Part shown: piece by piece, positions 1 through 4,910 of the stretch
How the letters are laid out: each line of letters starts with the position of its first letter
Position numbering within the stretch: position 1 is the first letter of the stretch
NCBI GenBank assembly: GCA_002367375.1
Contig: DFBR01000025.1
Span: 1-5,570, forward strand
Reading direction: 5' to 3'
Length of the DNA: 5,570 nucleotides
DNA from: Erythrobacter sp. UBA3075
GTDB lineage: Bacteria; Pseudomonadota; Alphaproteobacteria; Sphingomonadales; Sphingomonadaceae
Translations under genes and position numbers: made by a program
Notes under the pieces: generated by a model
Told to the model about the DNA's origin: nothing
Seen by the model: only the letters and a program-made list of their open reading frames with translations
The model's database searches: none

Positions 1-44
1 GCGATGCTCACTACACTGGCAGCGAGAAGAAACCTGATTTTCAT
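1..44 (-). CDS. 5' end of an exported-protein gene, truncated by the left edge
   Basis: Only 14 full codons are present, read leftward from an ATG at 44-42: M-K-I-R-F-L-L-A-A-S-V-V-S-I, then a codon beginning GC. A short basic stretch (K2, R4) followed by an unbroken hydrophobic run is the classic start of a Sec signal peptide or signal anchor, so the product is probably exported. An AAGGA ribosome-binding sequence (minus strand, 59-55) lies 10 nt before the ATG, with a closer AGGG (50-47). Upstream at 106-140 is a Pho-box-like repeat with a possible -10 hexamer, leaving a leader of about 55 nt. If that box is real, the gene could be a phosphate-starvation protein such as PstS, a phosphatase or an outer-membrane channel, but nothing beyond the signal sequence is visible and the function is unknown. 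The 5' end is supported by start, RBS and signal-like residues together. Confidence 0.6.
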   Translation of the reverse strand, partial: MKIRFLLAASVVSI

Positions 45-56
45 GTCCCTGAAATC

Positions 57-83
57 CTTGTCTGGAAGTAACTTGCCCGGAAG
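57..83. repeat. Two-copy imperfect 12-bp tandem repeat, 15-bp period
   Basis: CTTGTCTGGAAG (57-68) and CTTGCCCGGAAG (72-83) agree at 10 of 12 positions, with a 3-bp spacer. Each copy has CTT and AAG ends and so is also weakly palindromic. On the minus strand this lies in the expected 5' leader of the left-edge gene, and the last copy overlaps its AAGGA ribosome-binding sequence. It could be a site for translational or transcriptional control, or chance. Confidence 0.35.
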
Positions 84-105
84 AGGGTTGCCGGTTGGAT
101 GGCGA

Positions 106-140
106 CCTATGCGAACAGCTTTCTTACAGCTCTGTGACAC
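106..140 (-). promoter_or_regulatory. Pho-box-like direct repeat with possible -10, upstream of left-edge gene
   Basis: On the minus strand three 7-mers occur at an exact 11-bp period: GTGTCAC (140-134), CTGTAAG (129-123) and CTGTTCG (118-112), with 4-bp spacers AGAG and AAAG. PhoB boxes are 7-bp CTGTCAT-type repeats with 4-bp AT-rich spacers. The first two copies match CTGTCAT at 5 of 7 positions and the third at 4 of 7. Eleven bases after the second copy is CATAGG (111-106), a weak -10 hexamer at roughly the distance used in PhoB-activated promoters, where the box replaces the -35. It points at the gene starting at 44. The match is imperfect and no -35 check by computation was possible. Confidence 0.4.
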
Positions 141-156
141 CGCAAAGTTTTGCGGT
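139..156. repeat. 8-bp inverted repeat, possible operator
   Basis: ACCGCAAA (139-146) and TTTGCGGT (149-156) are perfect inverted arms around a GT centre. If a two-base bulge (AC, 139-140) is allowed, the symmetry extends to TGAC...GTCA (135-158). The near absence of a loop suits a dimeric protein site in DNA better than an RNA hairpin. It touches the outermost copy of the Pho-box-like repeat, so a second regulator could act on the same promoter. No T run follows on either strand, which argues against a terminator. Confidence 0.4.
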
Positions 157-278
157 CAGAATCCGGACATTTCTTGTGGGTTTGGTATGGTTTCGAAAGC
201 AACTGTTGCTGCGGCGCAACAATTGCAGCCACGTGCGGGCTGATTCAGATGGTCTCGGCGCGAATCGGTTGGGGGTTT

Positions 279-1202
279 TTACGCCAGCCCGATTTCGCGC
301 AAACGCTGCTGCAAGAAGTCATGCGCGGTAATTGCAGCAGGCGGTTCGTCGCCCGGTGCGATGCATTGTTCGAGCGGCTCGATCAGGAAGTCGGGCCGGA
401 AATGCAGGAAAAACGGCATGGAATAGCGTGAGCGCCGCGCCGCCTCACCGCCTGGATTGACGACCCTGTGGGTGGTCGAGCGCAGGCGATGGTTGGTCAG
501 CCGGTCCAGCATGTCGCCGACGTTGACCGCCAGCGCGCCCTTGGGAGGTGCCACCGGCACCCATTCGTCTTGTTTGTTCAAAAGCTCCAGTCCAGCCTCT
601 TCGGCGCCGAGCAGCAAGGTGATGGTGTTGATATCGCCATGCGCCGCTGCACGAATGGCACCTTCGGGGACTTCGTCACCCAGCGGCGGGTAATGCAGCA
701 ACCGCATCACCGAATTGCCATCCTCTACCGTCGCTACGAAATAATCGTCGGCCAGCCCAAGGTGCATGGCGATGGCGCGCAGGACAGTGTCTCCGGCTTT
801 TTCGAACTCTGCGAAGAGCTGCTCGAACGTCTCTTGAAATTCCGGGATTTCGGACGGCCAGATGTTGGGTGCCATAACATCGGAGAGCGCATGGCCATCC
901 GGAAGGCTGCGCCCGACATGCCAGAACTCTTTCAGATCATGCACTTCGGCATCCTTGGCGATTTCCGTGCCGAACGGCGTGTATCCGCGCGCTCCGCCGC
1001 CGCCTTCGATGTGGTAAGACTGCTTGGTGTCAGCGGGCAGGGCGAAGAAGGCCTTGGCGAGTCCTTCCGCGCGATCAATCAGATCCTGCGGGATGCCGTG
1101 ATCGCGGACGATGGCAAAGCCGAATTCGGCAAAGCTGTGGCCCAGCTCATCGGAAATTTCAGCGAGTGGTTGATTGAGCGAAATGGAAGCAAGTTCGGAC
1201 AT
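279..1202 (-). CDS. 2-oxoglutarate/Fe(II)-dependent oxygenase, isopenicillin N synthase-like family
   Basis: The 307-residue cytosolic protein has the two parts usual for this family: an N-terminal DIOX_N-type domain (about residues 3-115, with FGFAIVRDHGIP and RGYTPFGTE) and a C-terminal double-stranded beta-helix (about 160-275). The iron-binding facial triad is visible as H188-x-D190 and H245, and R259-x-S261 is the usual 2-oxoglutarate carboxylate clamp, so it should be catalytically competent. Length is normal. The ATG at 1202 has AAAGGA on its 5' side with 8 nt spacing, and that RBS overlaps the stop codon of the transporter gene just upstream (12-bp gap), implying one transcript and perhaps coupled translation. 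Substrate cannot be read from sequence. Relatives include flavonoid and gibberellin oxidases, isopenicillin N synthase and fungal thymine or pyrimidine-nucleoside hydroxylases. The transporter partner favours a nucleoside or base substrate, as inference only. Confidence 0.9.
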   Translation of the reverse strand: MSELASISLNQPLAEISDELGHSFAEFGFAIVRDHGIPQDLIDRAEGLAKAFFALPADTKQSYHIEGGGGARGYTPFGTEIAKDAEVHDLKEFWHVGRSLPDGHALSDVMAPNIWPSEIPEFQETFEQLFAEFEKAGDTVLRAIAMHLGLADDYFVATVEDGNSVMRLLHYPPLGDEVPEGAIRAAAHGDINTITLLLGAEEAGLELLNKQDEWVPVAPPKGALAVNVGDMLDRLTNHRLRSTTHRVVNPGGEAARRSRYSMPFFLHFRPDFLIEPLEQCIAPGDEPPAAITAHDFLQQRLREIGLA

Positions 1203-1214
1203 GGCCCGGTTCCT

Positions 1215-2561
1215 TTAAAGGGGGAGCAGCAGCCCCGCGAGGGCGGCGCTCATCAGATTGGCCAGCGAGCCTGCCGCCAATGCGCGCAGTCCAAGTTTGG
1301 CAATGACCGGGCGCTGGTTAGGGGCAAGACCGCCGGTAACCGCCATCTGGATAGCAATTGAGCTGAAATTGGCAAAGCCGCACAGTGCAAAGGTGACGAT
1401 GGCGCGGCTGCGATCGGTCAGTTCGGTGCCGGTTAGCGATCCCAGTTCGATAAAGGCGACAAATTCGTTGAGCACGATCTTCGTGCCGAACAGGCCGCCA
1501 GCGACCTGTGCTTGCTGCCAGTCCGAAATGCCGATCAGATACATGATCGGGGCAAAGACGTAGCCGAGCAATTGCTGGAAGCTGACATCGGGATAGCCGA
1601 ACCAGCCGCCGACGCCGCCAAGGATGCCATTGGCGAGCGCTACCAGCGCGACAAACACCATCACCATCGCGCCTACCGCGACGGCGAGCTTCACGCCGGT
1701 CTGCGTTCCCTGAGCGGCTGCTTCGATGACATTGGCCGGGCGATGGCCTTCCTCGAAAGTCTCGGCGACTTCGACTTCGTGCGGCTTGCCGCTTTCAGTG
1801 AGAGCTGCGGGCCCTTCTGAGCTGATGCGGGCATCGGGCAGCTTGATCTCTTCCATATCGACGCCCGAAAGCTCCGCCGCATCGCGCGCCAGATCGCTTT
1901 CGTCGTCGGGCATGATGATCTTGGCCATCAGGATGCCGCCCGGTGCCGACATGAAGGCTGCAGCGAGCAGGAAGGGCACGGCTTCTGAACCGATGAAGCT
2001 GGCATAGGCTGCGAGAATAGTGCCTGCGACACCCGCCATGCCCACGGCCATCAGCGTAAACAGTCGGCTGGGCGAAAGCGCGGCGAGATAGGGGCGCACC
2101 ACCAGCGGGCTTTCGGACTGGCCGACGAAGATATTGGCCGCGCTTCCCAGTGCCTCGACCTTGCTGATCCCGGTAATCCAGCCAATCGCGCCGCCCACCC
2201 AGCGCACCAGCCGCTGCATGATGCCCCAGTGATAGAGGATTGAGACAATGGCGGCGAAGAACACGATCACCGGCAGGGCGGCAATCACGAAGGTATTGGT
2301 GAAAGGATTGGCATCCATCGACCCGAAGATCGCTTCGATACCGATGACCGAATAGCCTAGCAGCGCGATCACTCCGTTCGACAGGAACTGGATCGCCAGC
2401 ACGCCCCATTCCATCCGCAGGACAATCAGCGCCATCAACGCCTGAAGGCCAAAAGCCGCGCCGACGACTCGCAATTTGATCCGTCGCTTGCCCGTGGACA
2501 ACAGGAAAGCGATCAACAGGATCGAGGCGATCCCTGCGAGCGATACAATTTGGGGAGGCAC
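1215..2561 (-). CDS. NupC-type concentrative nucleoside transporter (CNT family)
   Basis: This inner-membrane symporter imports nucleosides with a proton or sodium gradient. CNT signatures are clear (numbered from the GTG start, 448 residues): NIFVGQSESPLV with Q148, S149 and E150 in the first hairpin-loop motif; VLNEFVAF with N365-E366; and CGFANFSSI with N398 and S401. These correspond to nucleoside-contacting residues in the Vibrio cholerae CNT structure. Multiple hydrophobic segments cover both halves, with the gate domain between. A TTG at 2576 allows five extra residues, but GTG at 2561 has AGGAG (2571-2567) spaced 5 nt away and gives the usual N-terminus PPQIVSLAGIASILL, so I prefer it. 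Odd point: residues about 218-285 form a long acidic loop, which makes the protein longer than the roughly 400 residues of many bacterial NupC proteins. It is followed at 12 bp by the oxygenase gene. Cation and base preference are not determinable here. Confidence 0.93.
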   Translation of the reverse strand: MPPQIVSLAGIASILLIAFLLSTGKRRIKLRVVGAAFGLQALMALIVLRMEWGVLAIQFLSNGVIALLGYSVIGIEAIFGSMDANPFTNTFVIAALPVIVFFAAIVSILYHWGIMQRLVRWVGGAIGWITGISKVEALGSAANIFVGQSESPLVVRPYLAALSPSRLFTLMAVGMAGVAGTILAAYASFIGSEAVPFLLAAAFMSAPGGILMAKIIMPDDESDLARDAAELSGVDMEEIKLPDARISSEGPAALTESGKPHEVEVAETFEEGHRPANVIEAAAQGTQTGVKLAVAVGAMVMVFVALVALANGILGGVGGWFGYPDVSFQQLLGYVFAPIMYLIGISDWQQAQVAGGLFGTKIVLNEFVAFIELGSLTGTELTDRSRAIVTFALCGFANFSSIAIQMAVTGGLAPNQRPVIAKLGLRALAAGSLANLMSAALAGLLLPL

Positions 2562-2571
2562 GGCTTCTCCT
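2562..2571 (-). promoter_or_regulatory. Ribosome-binding site that decides the CNT start
   Basis: Minus-strand AGGAG at 2571-2567, followed by 5 nt and then GTG at 2561. The upstream TTG candidate at 2576 has no comparable purine-rich stretch, so the GTG is favoured. Confidence 0.65.
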
Positions 2572-2684
2572 AGCAAGTGTTGGTCAAGCTCCTTGCCTAT
2601 TCGCCCGCCGTGTTCAAACGGAAATTGGGAGTTATCCCGCGCCGGGTCTTGCCATCGACCCCTTGCGCGCCATAGCCACGGCGA
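2572..2684. promoter_or_regulatory. Divergent intergenic region between CNT and YhhQ-like genes
   Basis: About 110 bp separate two outward-facing operons, so both promoters should lie here. No convincing -35/-10 pair was found for either direction. The most structured part is 2627-2646, with two overlapping short inverted repeats: GGGA-GTTA-TCCC (2627-2638) and CCCG-CGC-CGGG (2636-2646). They share the TCCCG segment and so could form only one at a time. This is a candidate operator that could coordinate both salvage operons, but short GC-rich repeats like these also arise by chance. Confidence 0.35.
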
Positions 2685-3377
2685 ATGACCGACACCGCTT
2701 CGACCGCTCGCACCTTCCCCATGTCCCGCTCACTCTTCGTGATGACACTGCTGTATGGCGGCATGACGGTGATCGCTGGCGTGCTGGCGTTCAAGCAATT
2801 CGCCATCGGCCCGTTGAAAGTCGAAAGCGGCATTCTGGCCTTTCTCCTGCTGGTGGTGATTTCCAGTGTTGTTTCGCAGCAACATGGCAAGGCGATGGCT
2901 GACCGGCTGGTGCTGTGGGGCTTCCTGCCTCTCGCATTTTCAATCGGGCTGATCTGGCTGGTGCTCGGCTTGCCTGCTTCGCCTGATATGCCGACCGAAA
3001 ACCTTACCGCTTTCAACACGGTGCACGCGCAAACCCCGCGCATTATGGCTGCGGGGCCGGTCGCCTATGGCGTCTCGCTATTGCTCAATGTGTGGTTGTT
3101 CGACCGGCTGCGCGGCAAAGGCAAAGGCGGCGGCATTTGGTTGATGACGCGCGGAGCCATCGCTTCTGCCATCAGTCAGGCGGTTGATACGCTGATCTTC
3201 ATTACGCTCGCATTCTACGGCGAATTCCCGATCGGTGATCTGCTTGTCGGACAGGCTATCGCCAAGATCGTACTGTCCTTCGTATTGGTGCCGTTCCTGA
3301 TTGCCGGAGCGGTTGCTCTGGCGAAACGGATGGACGGGGTGGAGGGCAGTCACGCGCCGCAGGAGACCGCATCGTGA
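2685..3377 (+). CDS. YhhQ/VUT-family transporter, probable queuosine-precursor importer
   Basis: The 230-residue integral membrane protein has about six hydrophobic segments (roughly 17-36, 47-64, 74-96, 119-139, 155-179 and 186-213). The pattern LYGGMTVIAGVLAFKQFAIG, then VESGILAFLLLVVIS, then RGAIASAISQAVDTLIFITLAFYG matches the Vut_1 (PF02592) family, whose E. coli member YhhQ takes up preQ0/preQ1, precursors of the tRNA base queuosine. D168 in SQAVDT is kept, but the usual acidic motif in the second segment (SD..TEVYG-like) reads SSVVSQQHG here. No Shine-Dalgarno precedes ATG 2685. ATG 2721 (MSRSLFVMTLLYGG) is an equally possible start giving 218 residues, nearer the family's usual N-terminus. 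Its stop overlaps the cytidine deaminase start in GTGA, so the two genes are translationally coupled. Family assignment is fairly firm; the substrate is inferred. Confidence 0.78.
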   Translation: MTDTASTARTFPMSRSLFVMTLLYGGMTVIAGVLAFKQFAIGPLKVESGILAFLLLVVISSVVSQQHGKAMADRLVLWGFLPLAFSIGLIWLVLGLPASPDMPTENLTAFNTVHAQTPRIMAAGPVAYGVSLLLNVWLFDRLRGKGKGGGIWLMTRGAIASAISQAVDTLIFITLAFYGEFPIGDLLVGQAIAKIVLSFVLVPFLIAGAVALAKRMDGVEGSHAPQETAS

Positions 3378-3796
3378 GCGGCGAAGACAGGCTGGTTGCG
3401 GCGGCACAAGAGGCACGGCTGCGCGCCCACGCACCCTATTCGGATTTTCTTGTCGGCTGCGCAGTCGAGAGCGAGGATGGCGAAATCGCTGTCGGCGCAA
3501 ACATGGAAAACGCTTGCTATCGTCTTGGTGTATGCGCCGAGCAATCCGCTCTGACGGCAGCGCAACAAGCCTTCGGGCTGGATAAGATAAAGCGGCTCGC
3601 AGTCGTCGGCGGGCCGCGCGGCGTTTCTTCCAAAGGAGAGGCTGTGACCCCGTGTGGCGGATGTCGGCAGGCGATTGTGGAGGCTGCTCGGCTGGCGGAC
3701 ACCGATGTCGCGATCATCTGTTGCGACGCGAGCGGCACCGAGCGTTTCTCAACCACCATCGATGCCCTGCTGCCCGCGTCTTTCGCCCTCGACTAG
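3374..3796 (+). CDS. cdd: Cytidine deaminase (homotetrameric type)
   Basis: Hydrolytic deamination of cytidine and deoxycytidine to uridine and deoxyuridine, with a catalytic zinc, in the cytosol; a pyrimidine-salvage step. The 140-residue length fits the small tetrameric class. Zinc ligands are C54, C94 and C97 (motifs CAE and PCGGC), E56 is the proton shuttle, and the ribose-binding NMEN (N43, E45) and the APYSDF segment with F25 are present. Unusually, residue 57 following CAE is Gln; tetrameric enzymes such as that of Bacillus subtilis usually have Arg there (CAER), which offsets the charge of the extra cysteine ligand. The GTG start at 3374 has AGGAGA (3361-3366) spaced 7 nt away and overlaps the transporter stop by 4 bp. 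Divergent to a nucleoside transporter, so its substrates are likely the nucleosides that CNT imports. Confidence 0.95.
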   Translation: MSGEDRLVAAAQEARLRAHAPYSDFLVGCAVESEDGEIAVGANMENACYRLGVCAEQSALTAAQQAFGLDKIKRLAVVGGPRGVSSKGEAVTPCGGCRQAIVEAARLADTDVAIICCDASGTERFSTTIDALLPASFALD

Positions 3797-3812
3797 GCTA
3801 ATACTCCGAAAG

Positions 3813-3850
3813 TCTCATTCCCATTGAGATGCTTCGGCATGCCTTCTTGT
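3813..3850 (+). terminator. Weak terminator-like hairpins after cdd
   Basis: Two small stems follow the deaminase stop: TCTCA/TGAGA (3813-3817 with 3825-3829) and ATGC-TTCG-GCAT (3829-3840), the second closed by a stable cUUCGg tetraloop and followed by a pyrimidine-rich CCTTCTTGT. The stems share one base and are short, and there is no true T run. This may end or attenuate transcription before the cytochrome gene. Confidence 0.25.
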
Positions 3851-3916
3851 GCTAAAGCCCTGACGGTCGGCGTTTGAGTCGTCCTGAGGTTTAGCAAATT
3901 GAAGAGGTTTGTTCGC

Positions 3917-4429
3917 ATGAGGAATCCACTGCAGCAGTTTTCAGTCATCGCCGGTATCAGCCTGCTCGCCGCCTGCGGTGGCTCCGAACCGCAGCCGCCT
4001 GCCGAAGAAGAGCGCGAGGCGGCCACTGAAGCGACCGCAAGCGCGGACGTGGCCGAAGCCGAAGCTCCGACAGCCGAGTCTGCTAGCGCCTCCGAAACTG
4101 CAACACTCGCCGATTTCACGCCGGATGTTGCGCATGGTGAGGAACTGTTCGTGCAGTGTCAGACTTGCCATGTGCTGGAGGAGGGCGTGAACCGGATCGG
4201 GCCGTCGCTCGCCGGGGTCATCGGTCGTCCCGCTGGTGCCGTAGAAGGCTTCAATTACACACCAGCCAATGCGGACAGCGGCATCGTGTGGACGCCGGAA
4301 GAGATGTTCCGATATCTTGAAAATCCACGGGCTGTCATCCCCGGCACCAATATGATCTTCGTCGGTTTTCCCGATGGTCAGGATCGTGCCGACCTTGTTG
4401 CCTATCTGCAGGCCAGCGCAGCTGAGTAA
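3917..4429 (+). CDS. Lipoprotein-anchored class I cytochrome c
   Basis: From ATG 3917 the product is 170 residues. A signal peptide ends in a lipobox LLAAC with lipidated C20, so the protein should be tethered to a membrane facing the periplasm. Residues about 24-66 form an Ala/Glu/Pro/Ser-rich, acidic, low-complexity linker. The C-terminal domain (about 70-170) is a monohaem class I cytochrome c: C81-Q-T-C84-H85 binds haem, and M146 in the PGTNMIF segment is the expected sixth ligand. The surrounding GPSLAGVIGR and EGFNYTPAN resemble alphaproteobacterial c2/c552 cytochromes that shuttle electrons between the bc1 complex and oxidases. AAGAGG (3902-3907) lies 9 nt before ATG 3917. A TTG at 3899 with GAGG 9 nt upstream would add MKRFVR and a more basic n-region, so that start cannot be excluded. 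No respiratory genes adjoin it; exact partner unknown. Confidence 0.9.
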   Translation: MRNPLQQFSVIAGISLLAACGGSEPQPPAEEEREAATEATASADVAEAEAPTAESASASETATLADFTPDVAHGEELFVQCQTCHVLEEGVNRIGPSLAGVIGRPAGAVEGFNYTPANADSGIVWTPEEMFRYLENPRAVIPGTNMIFVGFPDGQDRADLVAYLQASAAE

Positions 4430-4440
4430 AACCCTGCTAA

Positions 4441-4465
4441 GTGCATCGGTCAGACCGGTAAGCAC
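4441..4465 (+). terminator. Hairpin after cytochrome c gene, weak
   Basis: Outer arms GTGC (4441-4444) and GCAC (4462-4465) enclose CGGT-CAG-ACCG (4447-4457), forming an interrupted stem 12 bp after the cytochrome stop codon. No T run follows, so an intrinsic terminator is doubtful; it may instead protect the 3' end or shape the leader of the next gene. Confidence 0.25.
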
Positions 4466-4503
4466 CAATTGCCATGGCGCGCGCCGCGTGACATGCAGCG
4501 CTC

Positions 4504-4824
4504 ATGTTTGATCGCCCCGCCACAGACCCGTTTACCGGATCGGTCGATTGGCTGACCGGCACGCTGGTTGGCGATCTCGCCGCGGCGATCTGTGTACTCG
4601 CGATTGCCTTTGTCGGGTTTTCGATGCTGACAGGGCGCATTGCCATAAGGCGCGGTTTGCAAGTGATCCTTGGCTGTTTCGTGCTGCTGGGCGCGCCGGT
4701 GATTGCGGCTGGTATGCTCGGCCTGCTGCTACCCGGAACGCAGGCGCGGATCGGTCCGGCAGACACGGTTGTGTATGAAGCGGCACCGCGTGAGCCGCTC
4801 GAACCGGTCGAGGATCCACGCTGA
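4504..4824 (+). CDS. Small VirB2/TrbC pilin-like membrane protein
   Basis: The 106-residue protein has two hydrophobic helices (about 22-43 and 52-77) joined by a short basic turn, TGRIAIRRG (R45, R49, R50). DWLTGTLVGD, then VGFSMLTGR, then a second helix with ILGCFVLLGAPVIAAG, is the pattern of the TrbC/VirB2 family (PF04956), the pilus subunit of type IV secretion and conjugation. The basic loop would face the cytosol, as in VirB2. Two differences stand out: the protein begins almost where a mature pilin would, with no signal peptide (an in-frame TGA at 4489-4491 precludes extension), and it carries a charged, Pro-rich tail (about 78-106). No virB3, virB4 or other T4SS gene is in the window. 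No good Shine-Dalgarno precedes the ATG. The family call is moderately secure; a role in secretion is not shown, and a stand-alone membrane protein is possible. Confidence 0.72.
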   Translation: MFDRPATDPFTGSVDWLTGTLVGDLAAAICVLAIAFVGFSMLTGRIAIRRGLQVILGCFVLLGAPVIAAGMLGLLLPGTQARIGPADTVVYEAAPREPLEPVEDPR

Positions 4825-4910
4825 CGTGCCTTCTCCACGCCTGGTGCGAAATTGCGTTCGCCGATAAAGCGCGATAGGCAAGACCATAACTTAATTGAGG
4901 GAAAACACGG

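Larger units (their letters stand above)
45..278. other. Intergenic region upstream of the left-edge gene
   Basis: This 234-bp gap lies between the stop of the oxygenase gene and the start of the left-edge gene, both on the minus strand. A plus-strand frame is open from the left edge to a stop at 241-243, but it uses AGA, CGA and GGA codons, has mixed third positions unlike the neighbouring genes, and gives no recognisable protein, so I treat it as non-coding. The region contains a Pho-box-like direct repeat, an 8-bp inverted repeat beside it, and a two-copy tandem repeat in the probable leader. No convincing terminator for the oxygenase gene is seen: candidate stems on the minus strand are not followed by a T run. 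Confidence 0.6.

Noticed and set aside
202..222. TGTTGC/GCAACA stem as a terminator for the oxygenase gene
   Set aside because: Only 6 bp and no T run on the minus strand after it.
4..243. 79-codon plus-strand open frame running in from the left edge
   Set aside because: Many AGA, CGA and GGA codons and mixed third positions, no recognisable motif, and it overlaps the start and promoter region of a better-supported minus-strand gene.
262..280. G-run followed by TTTTT as a plus-strand terminator
   Set aside because: No stem with adequate pairing precedes the T run, and no plus-strand gene ends there.
468..1361. 297-codon plus-strand open frame
   Set aside because: Entirely antisense to the oxygenase and the 3' end of the CNT gene, both of which have clear family motifs; a product of GC-rich codon bias.
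1795..2409. 204-codon minus-strand open frame in another frame of the CNT gene
   Set aside because: Arg/Gly/His-rich translation without domain character; a frame shadow of CNT.
3941..4468. 175-codon minus-strand open frame opposite the cytochrome gene
   Set aside because: The plus strand encodes a lipobox, CXXCH and Met-ligand motif in order; the antisense translation has no such features.
4852..4890. TTGCGT and GATAGG/CATAAC as a promoter for the YbjN gene
   Set aside because: The -10 candidates match poorly or fall at the wrong distance from any -35.
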